Assembly (NCBI GenBank): GCA_900660155.1
Contig: CABFPE010000564.1
Location: 298,384-362,383, forward strand
Source of the DNA: Hofstenia miamia
Taxonomy: Eukaryota; Xenacoelomorpha; Acoela; Hofsteniidae
Reading direction: 5' to 3'
DNA: 64,000 bases
In this document: piece after piece, positions 1 to 10,610 of the stretch
Position numbering within the stretch: the first letter of the stretch is position 1
Layout: each line of letters begins with the position of its first letter
Notes under the pieces: generated by a model
What the model was told of the DNA's origin: nothing
What the model saw: the letters and a program-made list of their open reading frames with translations, nothing else
Databases searched by the model: none
Made by a program: the position numbers and the translations under genes

Positions 1-1
1 G

Positions 2-341
2 GTGCACTGTAGTTTGAACAGGCAGCATGGGTTAGAAGCAGGAGACAAGTGGTATGAGCACAAGCCACAGAACGTCATAAAACATGAGAAGGTTAAGATA
101 CTGTGGGACTTCAACACACAGATGAGCAAAGTGATAGAAGCACGGAGGCCAGACATAGTAGTGGTAGACAAAGAGAAAAGATTAGGAACAGTGATAGACA
201 TAGCAGTACCAAAAGACAGAAATGTAGAAAGCAAGGAGATGCTTGGATGAGTTGGTTGTACCAAAATGGGGAGGAGCGGTAGCATTGTTAGGTACAGCTA
301 GAGTCCTGAGGAAAGCTCTCAGACTCCCTGGGAACTGGTGA
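2..341 (+). mobile_element. LINE-type retrotransposon C-terminal fragment
   Basis: An open frame at 2-249 contains KWYEHKP, KILWDF and EARRPDIVVVDK. I recognise this as a peptide that recurs downstream of the reverse transcriptase in LINE-like elements of many invertebrates. The frame stops at 247-249. The following residues (VVPKWGGAVALLGTARVLRKAL) are open in another frame up to the TGA near 341, so a small indel separates the two parts. This is a dead remnant cut by the left edge. The LINE clade is not resolved. Confidence 0.7.
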
Positions 342-1444
342 GTTCCCCGAGCTGAGAGGGATACCAGCATGAAGCTGTGAGAAGTAATGATTTTATACTG
401 TCATCCAGTGTCATATCATATTTATTGCTACCCTAAGATAAATTGAAGCAGTGAGGTGGATTACCAATGTTCCAATGAATATCAAGAATTTGCACAAATA
501 GATTACCATTTGTAGCCATCAAATTCATATGAATACCTGCGAAGAACTACTGAAATCAGCTTAAATTTACGGGTGACTATAGAATTGATCCTATGTTAAA
601 AAGTACTTTTGCATTCAATTCAATTCGCATGGAAATCGAGTGATGACGTAGGAAAATGAAACACAAGTGAATAAGATTGACAACGTGATAACTTCAGTAA
701 ACAATAAAATAAAGTTACAACGGGTGAATAGTTGAATGCTTTGGAACGAATTAGATTTAGCGAAAACAGATTAATTTCCTCATTATCAGAGAGATATTTT
801 GAAGACAAGTTCAGAAATAAAAAACATGGTCATAATAAACAAACTGTCTTTAATGTCTTTAATCCAAGCACGCATTTTTTTCAATTGCAACCCTTACTTT
901 TGCTAGTAAGTGACTCAATATATATTAACTAATTTATTAATTCAAATTATTTCAATTAAGTCGATTTATTTCTGGAAGATTCTATTAATTAAATTATTGT
1001 TGCCAATTATTGATGTAAGCTTAATATCATTTATTAGTTTGTTGCAGAGTATAAAAAATTCAGTAGTTTTATACCTCTTACATCAATTGAATTACATTAT
1101 TATAATTGTATTATGTCGTATTAAAACTGTTTGATGTGCTGCTCGGGTTCTAATGTTAAAAGAATGATTTATTTTATTAAAGCTATAAGATTCTATTGGA
1201 TATTCTTGTCTCTTAACTTTTATAATATGCGTAAGGAGTTCGAAAAATGACATTTCATAAATAGTCATCATATTTGCTTCTATGAATAACTGTTTAGTTG
1301 TCTAATTTTTAAAGTTTATGATCCTAATTATCTTTTTTGAATTTTGAAAATAGGCAATGTGTTGCATGAGGTACCACCATAGATTAAAATAACATACTGA
1401 ATTATTGGCAGTATTTATACTTTATAAAAGTGTAGTGTAATATG
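342..1444. other. AT-rich intergenic sequence, no gene seen
   Basis: I see no convincing coding sequence, terminal repeats or RNA gene. Short open frames here have no recognisable motifs. Confidence 0.5.
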
Positions 1445-2000
1445 TTGAAGAACGAAGAGTCACATTTTCATGAAAATACCACATAGTTTAGAGACATATT
1501 TACAAATAAAAAATGTATGCTCTGCAAAACGTAATGCTTTATCTATCCCAAAATATTTGTAAGAATCATTTATGTTAAGCTCAGTTTCCGCTATTTGCAG
1601 CTTAGGTATTTGTTCAATAAAATTTATCTGAGTGGTTTTATTGCAATTTAAAGAAAGATTGACAGAGTCAATCTCGTAGAACATTTTCAAATAAATTAAA
1701 AAAAATTCCATATTTATATGAATTATTTAATAACTTATGATCTATTGTATTGTAAGATTTTCTTAGGTCAATGAATATGCAAGCAGAATATAATTTATTG
1801 TCAGTGAAATTTCTAATATTTTTAATTATTTTGATTAAAGCTAAAATTGTGTTATAGTGAGGTCGAAAACCAAAATGATTTGGATTTATTAAATTGTACT
1901 TATTTATAAACTTAAATACTTCATATACACAAGTATTTCAAAAAAATTACTAAAAATTGGCAATAGTGAGATTGATCTGTAATTGGAGGGATCGTTTGTA
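1445..2000 (-). pseudogene. LINE reverse transcriptase fragment with internal deletion
   Basis: Read on the minus strand from about 1996, one frame has NDPSNYRSISLLPIFSNFFE, then NPNHFGFRPHYNT, then ACIFIDLRKSYNTIDHKLL. These are the finger and palm motifs of a CR1/Jockey-type reverse transcriptase. A second frame from 1711 gives TELNINDSYKYFGI followed by SKLCGIF, a downstream motif. The YxDD catalytic segment expected between them is missing, and several shifts and stops are present. It is a dead copy upstream of the first exon of the cilium gene. Confidence 0.8.
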
Positions 2001-2188
2001 ATGACAAAAAAATCCTACAAAAAGTTTTACTCGATGTCCGATTTATCTGCTCTTCGTTGAAGAGTAATATCAATATGTGCGATTATATTATAAATAATAT
2101 ACAAAACTAATATTAAGGTTTCTTTATGGTATGCTGATAACTAAATTTAATCCCGACGTCATTGATTAGCAACGAGTCAAGTAATGTC

Positions 2189-2393
2189 ATTAGGGATTTG
2201 GTAAAATTTAAAAAGTTTGATTTGGTAATTTTGGGAATTTCAAACATGAAATTTTATTATTATATTGATTAAAAATTTGGGGAACTTCCAAACTTTTCCA
2301 AATTTTTAATCGATATTAAACAATTTTAAGTTTTCAAGTTTCAAGGTCTTCAAATTCCGAAATTACCAAACCAAACTTTCCCAAATCCCTAAT
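2189..2393. mobile_element. Hairpin MITE (long inverted repeat)
   Basis: The left end TTAGGGATTTGG is matched by CCAAATCCCTAA at the right end. Imperfect complementarity continues through most of both arms, including TTTGGTAATTT and GATTAAAAATTTGG. The whole 205 bp can fold into one long hairpin. The terminal TA would fit a Tc1/mariner-type miniature element, but the family is inferred. Confidence 0.7.
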
Positions 2394-2956
2394 CTATACA
2401 CCCGCATTTCAACAGTTAGATGAAGGGGTTAAGCCTTTTGAAGAAACTATTTCCTATCATATGACGTCATTTCCACTGGCCACATAAAGTGCAGAAACGC
2501 CCCTATTAAATTTACTTTCTCTCCCGCTTTAGTACACGAACGAGGGTTGAGGACTTTGGAATTATAATAGCACACAAGGAACAACGCTAGATAAAAAAAT
2601 AATTGTGAATCTTCAATATTAAATATAATGTAACGAATCCTAACCTTTGATAAAACTAAAATTCAATTTGCATATAATTTCATCAATTTCCATGCACATG
2701 AATACGAAACTAAATAAATTTAAATATAACAAATGTATAAAAATACATTGGGAGTAATTCGAACAAAACAAACATTCATTCAGTTATTAACTGCTTTTAC
2801 TGTGTTAGATTACGTCTACTATACGTTTATCAAAAAACATTTTCGAATTTTTCAAATAACTAATGTCGAAGTATTTGACAAAAATACGTTGCCAGGATAT
2901 TTAATGGGACATCAGGTTTAAAATGTTCTAATAAACGAAAAAAAATTCTATTTATT
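2394..2956. other. Region upstream of the first exon, no gene seen
   Basis: This stretch precedes the proposed start codon at 2957 and should hold the 5' UTR and promoter of the cilium gene if the start is right. It is AT-rich. I see no decisive promoter element, and the transcription start cannot be placed from sequence alone. Confidence 0.35.
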
Positions 2957-3080
2957 ATGTCTGCGAGAGAATCACATTCACAATTCTCTACAAGGCATTC
3001 GAGTGGATCATATCAGAGTAAATCACCTGTTAAACGGTCGTTGAGTCGATCTAGTGGCTTGGATGAATTTGGAGCAGCTG
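2957..3080 (+). CDS. CFAP92: CFAP92-like exon 1 (start codon, disordered N-terminus)
   Basis: The exon starts at ATG 2957 with MSARESHSQFSTRHSSG and stays Ser/Arg-rich for 41 codons. The donor CTG|GTAAGG ends it in phase 1, which fits exon 2. A second donor nine bases on (GAAG|GTATAT, at 3090) is also in phase and would add three residues. The start is inferred: no earlier in-frame ATG gives a longer sensible frame. A low-complexity N-terminus gives no homology support, so this is the least certain exon apart from the microexon. Confidence 0.55.
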
Positions 3081-3272
3081 GTAAGGAAGGTATATATTAA
3101 TATATTCGGATCAATAAAATTCGTACTTTTTCGAAATATGCTTTGCTATTATGAAATTGGATGCATTGAAGTTCTTCCGAAAACAGAAAGAAATAATCAT
3201 CAAATAAATAAATATCCATCTCAGAATGTCTATATGTCTAAACTTTTTTTGATCGTAATAATAGTGTGATTG

Positions 3273-3634
3273 GGTGTTAGCTAAAGTGGGCTAAATTACA
3301 GTGGTTTAAAAACTAAAAATGCGATAGTTTTTAATCAGGAAATTATAAATCAACACAATTTAGAAAAACTAAATAGTGTGCTTCTACATGTGGAATTGAT
3401 ATTTCTATTTAAATAAATGACTTACATGTATATGTTTTTTTTGTTAACTGTGTTGATTGGGGGATTTTTATAGATAATTTGTCCCTATTAAAAGATAGAG
3501 ATGTTAATATAGATTACAAACACAAAAATAGATGTATATTGCAATTCTTCAATAACTCAAAATCTATAAATATGAATATTGCACGTTTAATAATTTTTGG
3601 TCCACTTTAGCTTTAGCCGACTTTTCAGCAAACC
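3273..3634. mobile_element. MITE with 9-bp target-site duplication
   Basis: The nonamer GTGTGATTG occurs directly before (3264-3272) and after (3635-3643) this segment. The ends begin GGTGTTAGCTAAAGTGGGC and, as reverse complement of the right end, GGTTTGCTG followed by GGCTAAAGCTAAAGTGGAC. They share an inverted AGCTAAAGTGG core. A 9-bp duplication and terminal G suggest a Mutator-like element; 8 bp of it would also fit hAT. No coding capacity is seen. Confidence 0.65.
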
Positions 3635-3965
3635 GTGTGATTGTTTTCATTACACAATTATTTAAATTTATTTGGCATATGGTTATTTTGTTTTGCTATG
3701 ATCTATAAATTTGTTCATTAAAATTCTAGCTTGTTACTATGTGTAATTCTACATCGTGAATTGTGCTTTGCCCAGTAATCTTCTTGCTATAATGTAGCAG
3801 ATTAGAGCTCTTACCACTTCTTGACTAATAATAAGAATGACAATTTCAGTCAATTTTAGACAAATATTTTTTCCTTATACGTGGTTCGTTCAATAATGCC
3901 TCGGACTAACTAAGAAAGAAACATGATAATTCAATATAAGCAATTCCTTTTGAAAACTGCCCCTA

Positions 3966-5020
3966 TAATAATAATAATAATAGTGAATTCGAACCGTACA
4001 AACGGTCATAACAAAAATTATAACATAACAAAGGGATTGTTCGAATTTCAAATAAGTTTAACAGGATCCCACGTCTCGGGGTAGGAATGTTATCGAAACT
4101 TAGACACAGCTTCAATGAAGAACTCTCGAGTGTGTTTTTTAAACAGATTCTTCGGTTGCCAAAAGTCCAGGGGCAAACGCATAAACGGGTTCGCAAGCCT
4201 AACAGCGCGAGTTTAGAAATTGTGACCACTGGTCTTTCTTCGTGTAGCCTTTGCGCGAAACTTCATAAATTTTGCTGAGCGATGTGCAATCGGTGGGTGA
4301 TCAAATTCAAAAATCGTTCCTATGGCATTAGGTACATCAACTAGGATTGTGTTTAACATGCATAAGTCATTTTAGGCCTTTTGAAATGGCAATGGGAGGA
4401 GATTGCCACTGGAAAGACACATGGCATAGACTTCATCCGATACAAAATCTCTACCAAATATCCATTTCAGAGCTCTCCTTTGTATGTTTTCCATCAATTT
4501 TAGCTGACACAAGCTTGCTGACCAGACTGGATTGGCATACATCAGAATAGAGAGAATCATTGTCTTGTAGAGAGTCAACTTCACTTTGAAGCCGGCTGAA
4601 AACGGGATTTTTCTCCTCAGAAGGTTCAACTGGCGGGAGGATTTTTTGATTTGGTGGTTGATGTGGGCAGACCAGGACATATTGTACGAAAATGTTACCC
4701 CAAGTTCTTTAACGATGTCTTTAGAGGTAATCACGTCACCACCAGCGGAAATTATGCACTCTGGAGGCTTGACATACTTGTAGACGATAAAGTCAAACTT
4801 GTCTGTGTTGAATTTCAGTTTATTTTCAACAGCCCAGAACATAGCTTGGTCGGTTTCTCGCTGCACCTGTGGTAATTCCGAGTAAGTGGCACAGATCTTC
4901 GTGTCATCTACAGACAAAAACGAGGGAAGATTGAGTGATAGCGGCAGATCATCCATGTAAACCAGGAAGAGCATTATAAGAAAAACGGAACCTTGCGGGC
5001 CCCCACTTATTTGTTTAAGT
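3966..5020 (-). pseudogene. Non-LTR retrotransposon 3' end (reverse transcriptase C-terminal half)
   Basis: On the minus strand one frame reads SGGPQGSVFLIMLFLVYMDD, then FLSVDDTKICATY (normally FADDTKI), then KELGVTF and YANPVWSASL. This is the thumb side of a CR1/Jockey-like reverse transcriptase. It stays open from 4974 to 4372. The tail (RLPLDFWQPKNLFKKHTRES) continues in another frame to about 4080. The 3' end is a short (ATT)n tract at 3966-3983, a tail typical of CR1/L2-type elements. The copy is 5'-truncated; the changed catalytic triad and frameshift mark it as dead. Confidence 0.8.
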
Positions 5021-5239
5021 GCATAAATTAAATTAATGTTGTTGGCTGCAGTTTATGTATAATACGCGCACATTTAATTTTTGTCACATAGGGAGAAGAT
5101 AGAATACGGAATTGTGATGAAAGTCTATATCGAATTTGCAATTGCTTAAATGAGCATGGTGATGCCTTTATATATAATATTTTTTCTGAGGACGAGACAT
5201 ATCTTTCATTACACTTACCTCTTACATAAAGAAGAGAAC

Positions 5240-5697
5240 AAACCTCTTTTGAAGATAAAAAGTAGCACCTAACATCAAAAACAAATGATGTTTTCAGTGT
5301 TTTGGGATAAAGGTGGAGTCAGTCACTTAAACTTCTTGTTAATGCACAAACGATAAATAGTCAATACTATGCCAAATTGGTTGAGGAATACCGTAAGAAG
5401 AAACAGAAATCAAGAACTGTTCCAATTTGGCTCCTTGTTTGTAGTAATCCCATCCATGCAAATAATATTAAACAATTTCACCAAAACCGAGTGGTCTTAA
5501 ACTTCTAAAACATCCAACATACGGCAGCGATTACTTTTTATTCAAGTACATGAAGAAAGCACTACTTGGACATCATCTTGAAACATCACATGCAATTCGT
5601 TTTGCCCAGCTCCCTGGCAAATGTTTGGCTTATGCATTTCAAGAATTGGTTATTTGATGGAATAAGCTGATTGCTGCCAATGGTACTTATATTAAAA
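5240..5697 (+). pseudogene. Degenerate mariner transposase
   Basis: The plus strand reads MFSVFWDKGGVSHLNFLL, then INSQYYAKLVEE, and in a shifted frame SDYFLFKYMKKALLGHH and later NKLIAANGTYIKK. These match the order of mariner transposase motifs: the VFWD block, the INS.YY block, the SDY.LF block after the third catalytic Asp, and the C-terminus. Frameshifts and a stop are present. The N-terminal DNA-binding part is not seen. Confidence 0.75.
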
Positions 5698-5989
5698 AAT
5701 AATTACATAAGTTTTTCGAACTAGTATTTAATGCAGTTCAATAAAAATTGTTTTAGTTTTTTGTCCTTCTTAGTTAGTCCGATGCATTATTGAAATAACG
5801 ACGTATATTTTCACATTAATTCATGTAGATGTGTATCCTTCATGAAATGAAAAAAGCAAAAGTAACACCTATATATAGACTAATGTCATTGATTGTCTGT
5901 ATTCAAGCGATTCTTAAAAGTACATGTTTGTATCTAAAAATAAACAAATACAATTCAATTTGGATTTAGACCTAACAATAATACAACAT

Positions 5990-6690
5990 CAACATTGGGA
6001 AAATCAATTGAAGATGTTAGAAAAAGGTGAACAGTTTTTCACTGCGTGTGTATTTGACACCATTGATCATAAACTCTTGGTACTGAAGAAGGAAGAGTAT
6101 GATCTCAGGGTTTAAGTATGTCATATGCTCGAAAACTGCATAAACATACATATTTGTGAATTCAACATCTGAGCTAGAGAAGGTGACGTGAGGTGTACCG
6201 TATGGGGCATTTAAGCAAGCTCGCTGCAAATTTTTTAAGTGGATCCACGTATTTATTTGCGGTCTTAAACTTCTTCAGACATTTGGACGCCCTTCTTTTT
6301 CTTCAAATATCTGTGACAACAACAAAGAATTTATTCACGCTTACGTTTAAAAACAAAGTACCTTAACAAAACTATAAGTATTAATAAAAACAGAAAGGGC
6401 ATTTACAATATAAGAGAAGAAATCGGATTATCAAAATTAAAGTGGGGAACAAAAGAGGACCATATTAACGAGTAGAAAGATGATTTAAGCTTAGAAGAAA
6501 AAGTCTACGTGATGAGCAGTAATCAGGTAGTTAGCAAACTAGATGTTGTTGAAATCTATACATATCTAGGTATAATGATGAATAGGCATTTAATATTTTC
6601 AAATTATAATCTTGTACAACAAACATCTAAATATTGTGGTATATTAATGTTATTAAGGCATATTATTCAATAATCAATAATTTTGATAGC
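5990..6690 (+). pseudogene. LINE reverse transcriptase remnant, left part of a split copy
   Basis: FTACVFDTIDHKLL corresponds to the (A)FDTIDHxLL palm motif. Further on, EIYTYLGIMMNRHLIFSNYN and SKYCGILMLLRHII match the YLGI...SKxxGIL motifs after the catalytic site. Stops and a deletion lie between. The next expected motif appears only at 7860, beyond a mariner copy. Confidence 0.7.
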
Positions 6691-6919
6691 AGTACAAAAT
6701 TGAATTTGGCAAACCGTGCAGTGATGTTGCCAAAAAATATCCCAGCACAAAGCCCCGAATTGGCATCATTGTCTGCAGTCAAGCAATTCGTGTGTTGGAT
6801 AGGCCATACTTAATACAAAAACATTTATTAGTATTCAGTGCGTCTGAAATATTATCTTGTGGTTTTTATTGTTTGTTTAAATATATCAATAATGGTTCTA
6901 ATCTAAGAATTATATACAG

Positions 6920-7840
6920 GCTGTCACAAAAAAGCGATCAACAATTAATCATCAACAGAAATATTTTATTACCACATCAAACGAAAAGTCACTAATCACA
7001 AATGTTGCACTGACTAACAGAAAGTTCATATTCAAACCGATTTGAAGTGGCCACCACTCAACTCCTCTAGTGACATTCGATCTCATTCTTTACGAATTGT
7101 CTGCTTCAGTAATTCGAGACTGTTATGAGGCTTTGAGCAAACCATGACATCAAACATTAAGCAGATCTGTAGTCCTGGATAGTCCTTGCCCGAAGGGCAG
7201 GGCGAATCTTTGTTGATTTTGGCCCCTCTTTCTACGAAGACAAGCAAATCCCGCCCCATACTATCACCGATTGTAATTTCTGACAGTGTTAAATGACTGA
7301 CGACGTCATTCTGACGTTTGTAGGCTTGCTCTACGGAAAACAATTTCTCATCAGAAAAAATGAAGTTTTCCTGTGGCATGCTGGAGCAGTTGGTGTTTTA
7401 CTTCCTTGTTTTCTTCCGTTAGAAGGCTTGAACATTAGCAAATTTTTGTCTATTCGGTTGATTCCAGTTTCACTTGTAATTTTTCGCATCGATGCCCTTG
7501 GATTTCATGCAACTCGCTTTTTGATGACCTGTCGGGTTTTGGCCGTGTTAACAGAGCGTCTTCTTCATTTCACTGGACGCTCTCCGTTGTGGCCAAGCCT
7601 CCTTGAATCGTTTTGCACGGCTTCTTGTGCAACAAAGAGTGTTCTATATATTTCATAGTTGCGAAATCCTCACTGATGCAGCACAATAATAGTAGCAGCT
7701 CGGATGTGTATCATGATTGAAAGTGACTGAGCATTGGAGAGCATCTACTGAACAGACTGACATGTACTCGTCAACACTGTCAATCTCTAGTACAATTGTC
7801 AGTCTTAAATATTCATCTAGTTAAAAAATGTATATTTCTA
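6920..7840 (-). pseudogene. Degenerate mariner-family transposon inserted in a LINE
   Basis: The minus-strand frame at 7379-7083 has PQENFIFSDEKLFSVEQAY and LVFVERGAKINKD, which match the block around the first catalytic Asp and the later strand of mariner/maT transposases. Upstream, to about 7660, the N-terminal region is readable but broken by stops. Near 6920 the sequence ACAGGCTGTCACAAAAAAGC resembles a mariner terminal repeat, but I could not find its partner, so the outer borders are approximate. Confidence 0.7.
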
Positions 7841-7859
7841 CTTTTCAGTCTTAAATGAA

Positions 7860-8105
7860 TTTCTACCAGTACAGAATTAATTAATATACTTAAAACAATT
7901 ATTCGCTCAAGAATAGAATACGCCTGTCCTGTGTATGTAAGCTTATCAAAATACTATCAATTTTCTACAACGAATACAACATAGAGCACTGATCATTATT
8001 GTTTCTGAAATCAAATTACCATGTTTAAAAGAAGGAAGACAGAAGTCATCAGTAAAGCAGGCACATTCAGATACTAATCGTCTTCTACATTTTCATGAAT
8101 CAAAA
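7860..8105 (+). pseudogene. LINE reverse transcriptase remnant, right part of the split copy
   Basis: The frame reads LKTIIRSRIEYACPVYVSL, then after a shift LQRIQHRALIII. This is the motif pair that follows YLGI...SKYCGIL in CR1/Jockey-like reverse transcriptases. Strand and order fit the fragment at 5990-6690, so both are probably one old copy. Confidence 0.7.
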
Positions 8106-8346
8106 TGAAAAATGCGTAAATTTCTATTGACATTTCTATATTTGTAAAATTATTGTTTTATAAATATATGAAATTAAACTTTGAATTGCCTGCGCCTAAG
8201 GGATACTGTTTCTTACGATTAATTACAAATATCAGGATTTTTAATTTCAATGGTTTAAATTCTATTGATTTTGTAAATATCATTGAAGATTTAACTTTCG
8301 TTTGAACAATGTCGTCCTTCTTTATTTATTTGATTTTTTCTTTTAG

Positions 8347-8559
8347 ACAATACAAATAATTCCGGAGTAGGGAATGCGCCATCATCTTCACGTGCAGCTG
8401 CACATACAGAAAAGAATGACATGGATACATTGCCTCCTTTAGCCTCTATCAACAGCCCAGTAATTAATATTAAAAGAAGACGACCTTTAAAAAAGAATCT
8501 GGATTCCACTGCACATGAAGTAAAATTCACAATTTCCATATCACTATCAGTTCCAACAG
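8347..8559 (+). CDS. CFAP92: CFAP92-like exon 2
   Basis: The acceptor TTTTAG|AC supplies two bases to the codon begun in exon 1; the donor ACAG|GT leaves phase 1. The 71 residues are polar at first (NTNNSGVGNAPSSS), then have a basic patch KRRRPLKK near residue 85 and a beta-rich end EVKFTISISLSV. Exons 2-5 lie close together, with introns of 150 to 450 bp. Confidence 0.75.
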
Positions 8560-8709
8560 GTTTTTATTTAATGTCATATTTTTATAAATATAGATTTTTG
8601 TTGATTAAGCGTTTTTCCCATAACAAAAGAAATTTTCATACTTCTCCAATTTATTTAAAATTGGGAGACTGGTATTTTATCTAGAACTAATAATTTTTGT
8701 TTTTCAAAG

Positions 8710-8793
8710 TGAAAACTCCTGTTGATAAGGTTGACCGATTGAATCGTACCGTTTCGGCAACACCTGTTCAATCCGAAAACAGTAAGGCCGCAG
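8710..8793 (+). CDS. CFAP92: CFAP92-like exon 3
   Basis: The acceptor TTCAAAG|TG and donor GCAG|GTAATC frame 84 bases in phase 1 at both ends, so skipping it would keep the frame. It encodes a polar linker (KTPVDKVDRLNRTVSATPVQ). No domain is recognised. Confidence 0.75.
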
Positions 8794-8940
8794 GTAATCT
8801 AAGAAGAAATTTTAATGCATGGATTTCTTTCAGATTTCTTATTTTAGTTTATCTTTCAACTTTATTGCTTGTGTGTTTTGTTCTTAGTTTGTTATTTATA
8901 TGAATATGGCATTTTGTCTAACCTATTTTTTTTGGTAAAG

Positions 8941-9187
8941 ATGAAGCAGATCAGCTACCTCAAGAGGAAGATGATCTTCAGCCCAAAAAGAAAAAGGGTT
9001 CGGACTTTCCGAAACCTCTCCAATATTATAGGTTTGCATACCATTTACTTCCTGACGATGAAGACCCTACCGTTTGTGATGTCGTTATTTTTCCTAACGC
9101 TGCTAAGTTATATGGAAAAGGCGGAGAAAATACAGTTTTGAAAACATGGAAAAGCGATGGGAGAACATGGTTTGCTTTTCAACATGT
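8941..9187 (+). CDS. CFAP92: CFAP92-like exon 4 (start of DUF4550-like domain)
   Basis: The acceptor is GTAAAG|AT and the donor CATGT|GTAAGT (phase 2). After an acidic-to-basic linker (PQEEDDLQPKKKKG) comes the first half of the DUF4550-like domain: YYRFAYHLLPDDEDPT, then VVIFPNAAKLYG and LKTWKSDGRTWFAFQH. The alternation of aromatic residues with charged turns looks like a beta-sandwich domain. Family membership rests on recognised motifs. Confidence 0.85.
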
Positions 9188-9637
9188 GTAAGTTTTCATT
9201 ATTTAAACAATTATGCAGTTTAGTAACCATCACATTACTTTTATTAATGACACCAAATATATTCCTGTTAATCAATTTCTTAGTTACCAACATTAATATC
9301 AAATGTCTATTCATAGGACATATTCGGCAATTTTTTCAGAGCGCATCTTTTCTAAAATTTATTTTATTACTATACCTAAATCCAAATGCAATGAGGAAAT
9401 TATTTAATAAACTATTCAGATAAATTTATCAATTGTTGGTTGGATTATCTTTTCTCAATACGCATTAAAATTTAACTAAATTATTCTTCATGGTTTTAAA
9501 AAAATTGTGGGATTAACGCGACAATTTGACAATGTTGAATCCTCAATTTTGTATGAATTGATAGAAAGGCATTGCTAACATTTTTCTTTATCATTGCAAG
9601 CAATCAATATTAATTTTTAACAAAAATGTAATTTTAG

Positions 9638-9906
9638 CCATAGAATTACTGTTACGAAGGCAATTTTGGAAAAACTTTTTCACCATGAAATTGTTTTACG
9701 GATTTGGAATACCAAGGATAAGGTGTCCACTACCACACGATTTGACAGACCCAAGCCTTTCAGATTACCAGTAGCAAAAGTCGGTGAAAATCCTGAAGAT
9801 GTTGGTGGCGTGAGACCACTGGTTATGCTTCAGTCAAAAAACTTTATGCAACTTCAGCCAAAGCGTTATTTTCAGCAACGAGAAGATTTTTACTTTTCCA
9901 AAAGAG
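9638..9906 (+). CDS. CFAP92: CFAP92-like exon 5 (DUF4550-like domain, second half)
   Basis: The acceptor ATTTTAG|C completes a Val codon and continues the domain with HRITVTKAILEKLFHHEIV, then LRIWNTKDKVSTTTRFDRPK. The donor GAG|GTGACT leaves phase 1. The second part (MLQSKNFMQLQPKRYFQQRE) is polar and less conserved in character. The TVTKAILEKLF...LRIWNTKDKVS block is the best evidence for the CFAP92 family. Confidence 0.85.
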
Positions 9907-9952
9907 GTGACTAAGTTTCTTAAAATTTGTTATCAGTTTAGTATTTGCAATG

Positions 9953-9957
<5 letters not shown>

Positions 9958-9984
<27 letters not shown>
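9958..9984. repeat. (TA)n microsatellite
   Basis: A pure TA dinucleotide tract in intron 5. Similar tracts are scattered through the window. Confidence 0.95.
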
Positions 9985-9990
<6 letters not shown>

Positions 9991-10313
9991 TGGGTGTTGT
10001 TTTGAATTAAGTATAAGAATTTAGATTTTGAATTTGCAAAACAAATGCTGTAACTACATACAGAGGCTTTCAACAAATTGTAGGCACGCAATTCATAACC
10101 CGGTGTTGCTAGATTTCTGGGCCCACAAAATGCCTTGATAAAAAACTGCTTTAATTGAAAAAAGCCTCCTAATACTATTTAATACCATTTTCTAGGACTC
10201 TATGCATGTCAAGAGCAGCTCTTGAGTTCAAGTGACTATATGTATTATTTTCATGTTTAAAACCTAATTTATAATATTTTGTTTGCGCAAATGCTAGAAT
10301 ATTTGAAATTTAG

Positions 10314-10441
10314 ACGATGTATACCGATTGCTTCCACATGAAAAGAGTGAAATGGAGAAGAAATTTGCAGAATTGATGGAAACAAACCCTGAATTGGTTC
10401 CTAAGAAGCCAGAAAGCATTCACACTCCTGTTGAAAAAGAT
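10314..10441 (+). CDS. CFAP92: CFAP92-like exon 6
   Basis: The acceptor AATTTAG|AC completes an Asp codon; the donor GAT|GTATGT ends in phase 0. It encodes a charged, probably helical segment (DDVYRLLPHEKSEMEKKFAE). It is separated from exon 7 by only 47 bp. Confidence 0.8.
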
Positions 10442-10488
10442 GTATGTTTTCGCTTGTATCTCTCACCATGCTCATCGTTTTACTTTAG

Positions 10489-10610
10489 ACAAAGAAAACA
10501 GGTGATGGGGATTCCGAAGGAGGCTCTCGTACTGATTCTGCATTAGGAAAAATTCCGCATACACTCTTGGGAATTGCTCAACTTGATCTCTTATTGGATG
10601 ATAATATCAG
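10489..10610 (+). CDS. CFAP92: CFAP92-like exon 7
   Basis: The acceptor ACTTTAG|ACA opens in phase 0 and the donor TCAG|GTGAAG leaves phase 2. A Gly/Ser/Asp-rich start is followed by a hydrophobic strand and helix (IPHTLLGIAQLDLLLDD). Retaining the 47-bp intron before it would shift this segment out of frame and reach a stop near 10544. Confidence 0.8.

Larger units (their letters stand above)
3081..8346 (+). other. Intron 1, filled with transposon remnants
   Basis: This 5,266-bp intron holds a MITE (3273-3634), a LINE 3' end (3966-5020, minus strand), a mariner pseudogene (5240-5697) and a LINE fragment split by another mariner (5990-8105). The spaces between show nothing else. Confidence 0.65.

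Noticed and set aside
7293-7658. 121-codon plus-strand open frame
   Set aside because: It is antisense to the mariner transposase remnant on the minus strand and has no motif of its own.
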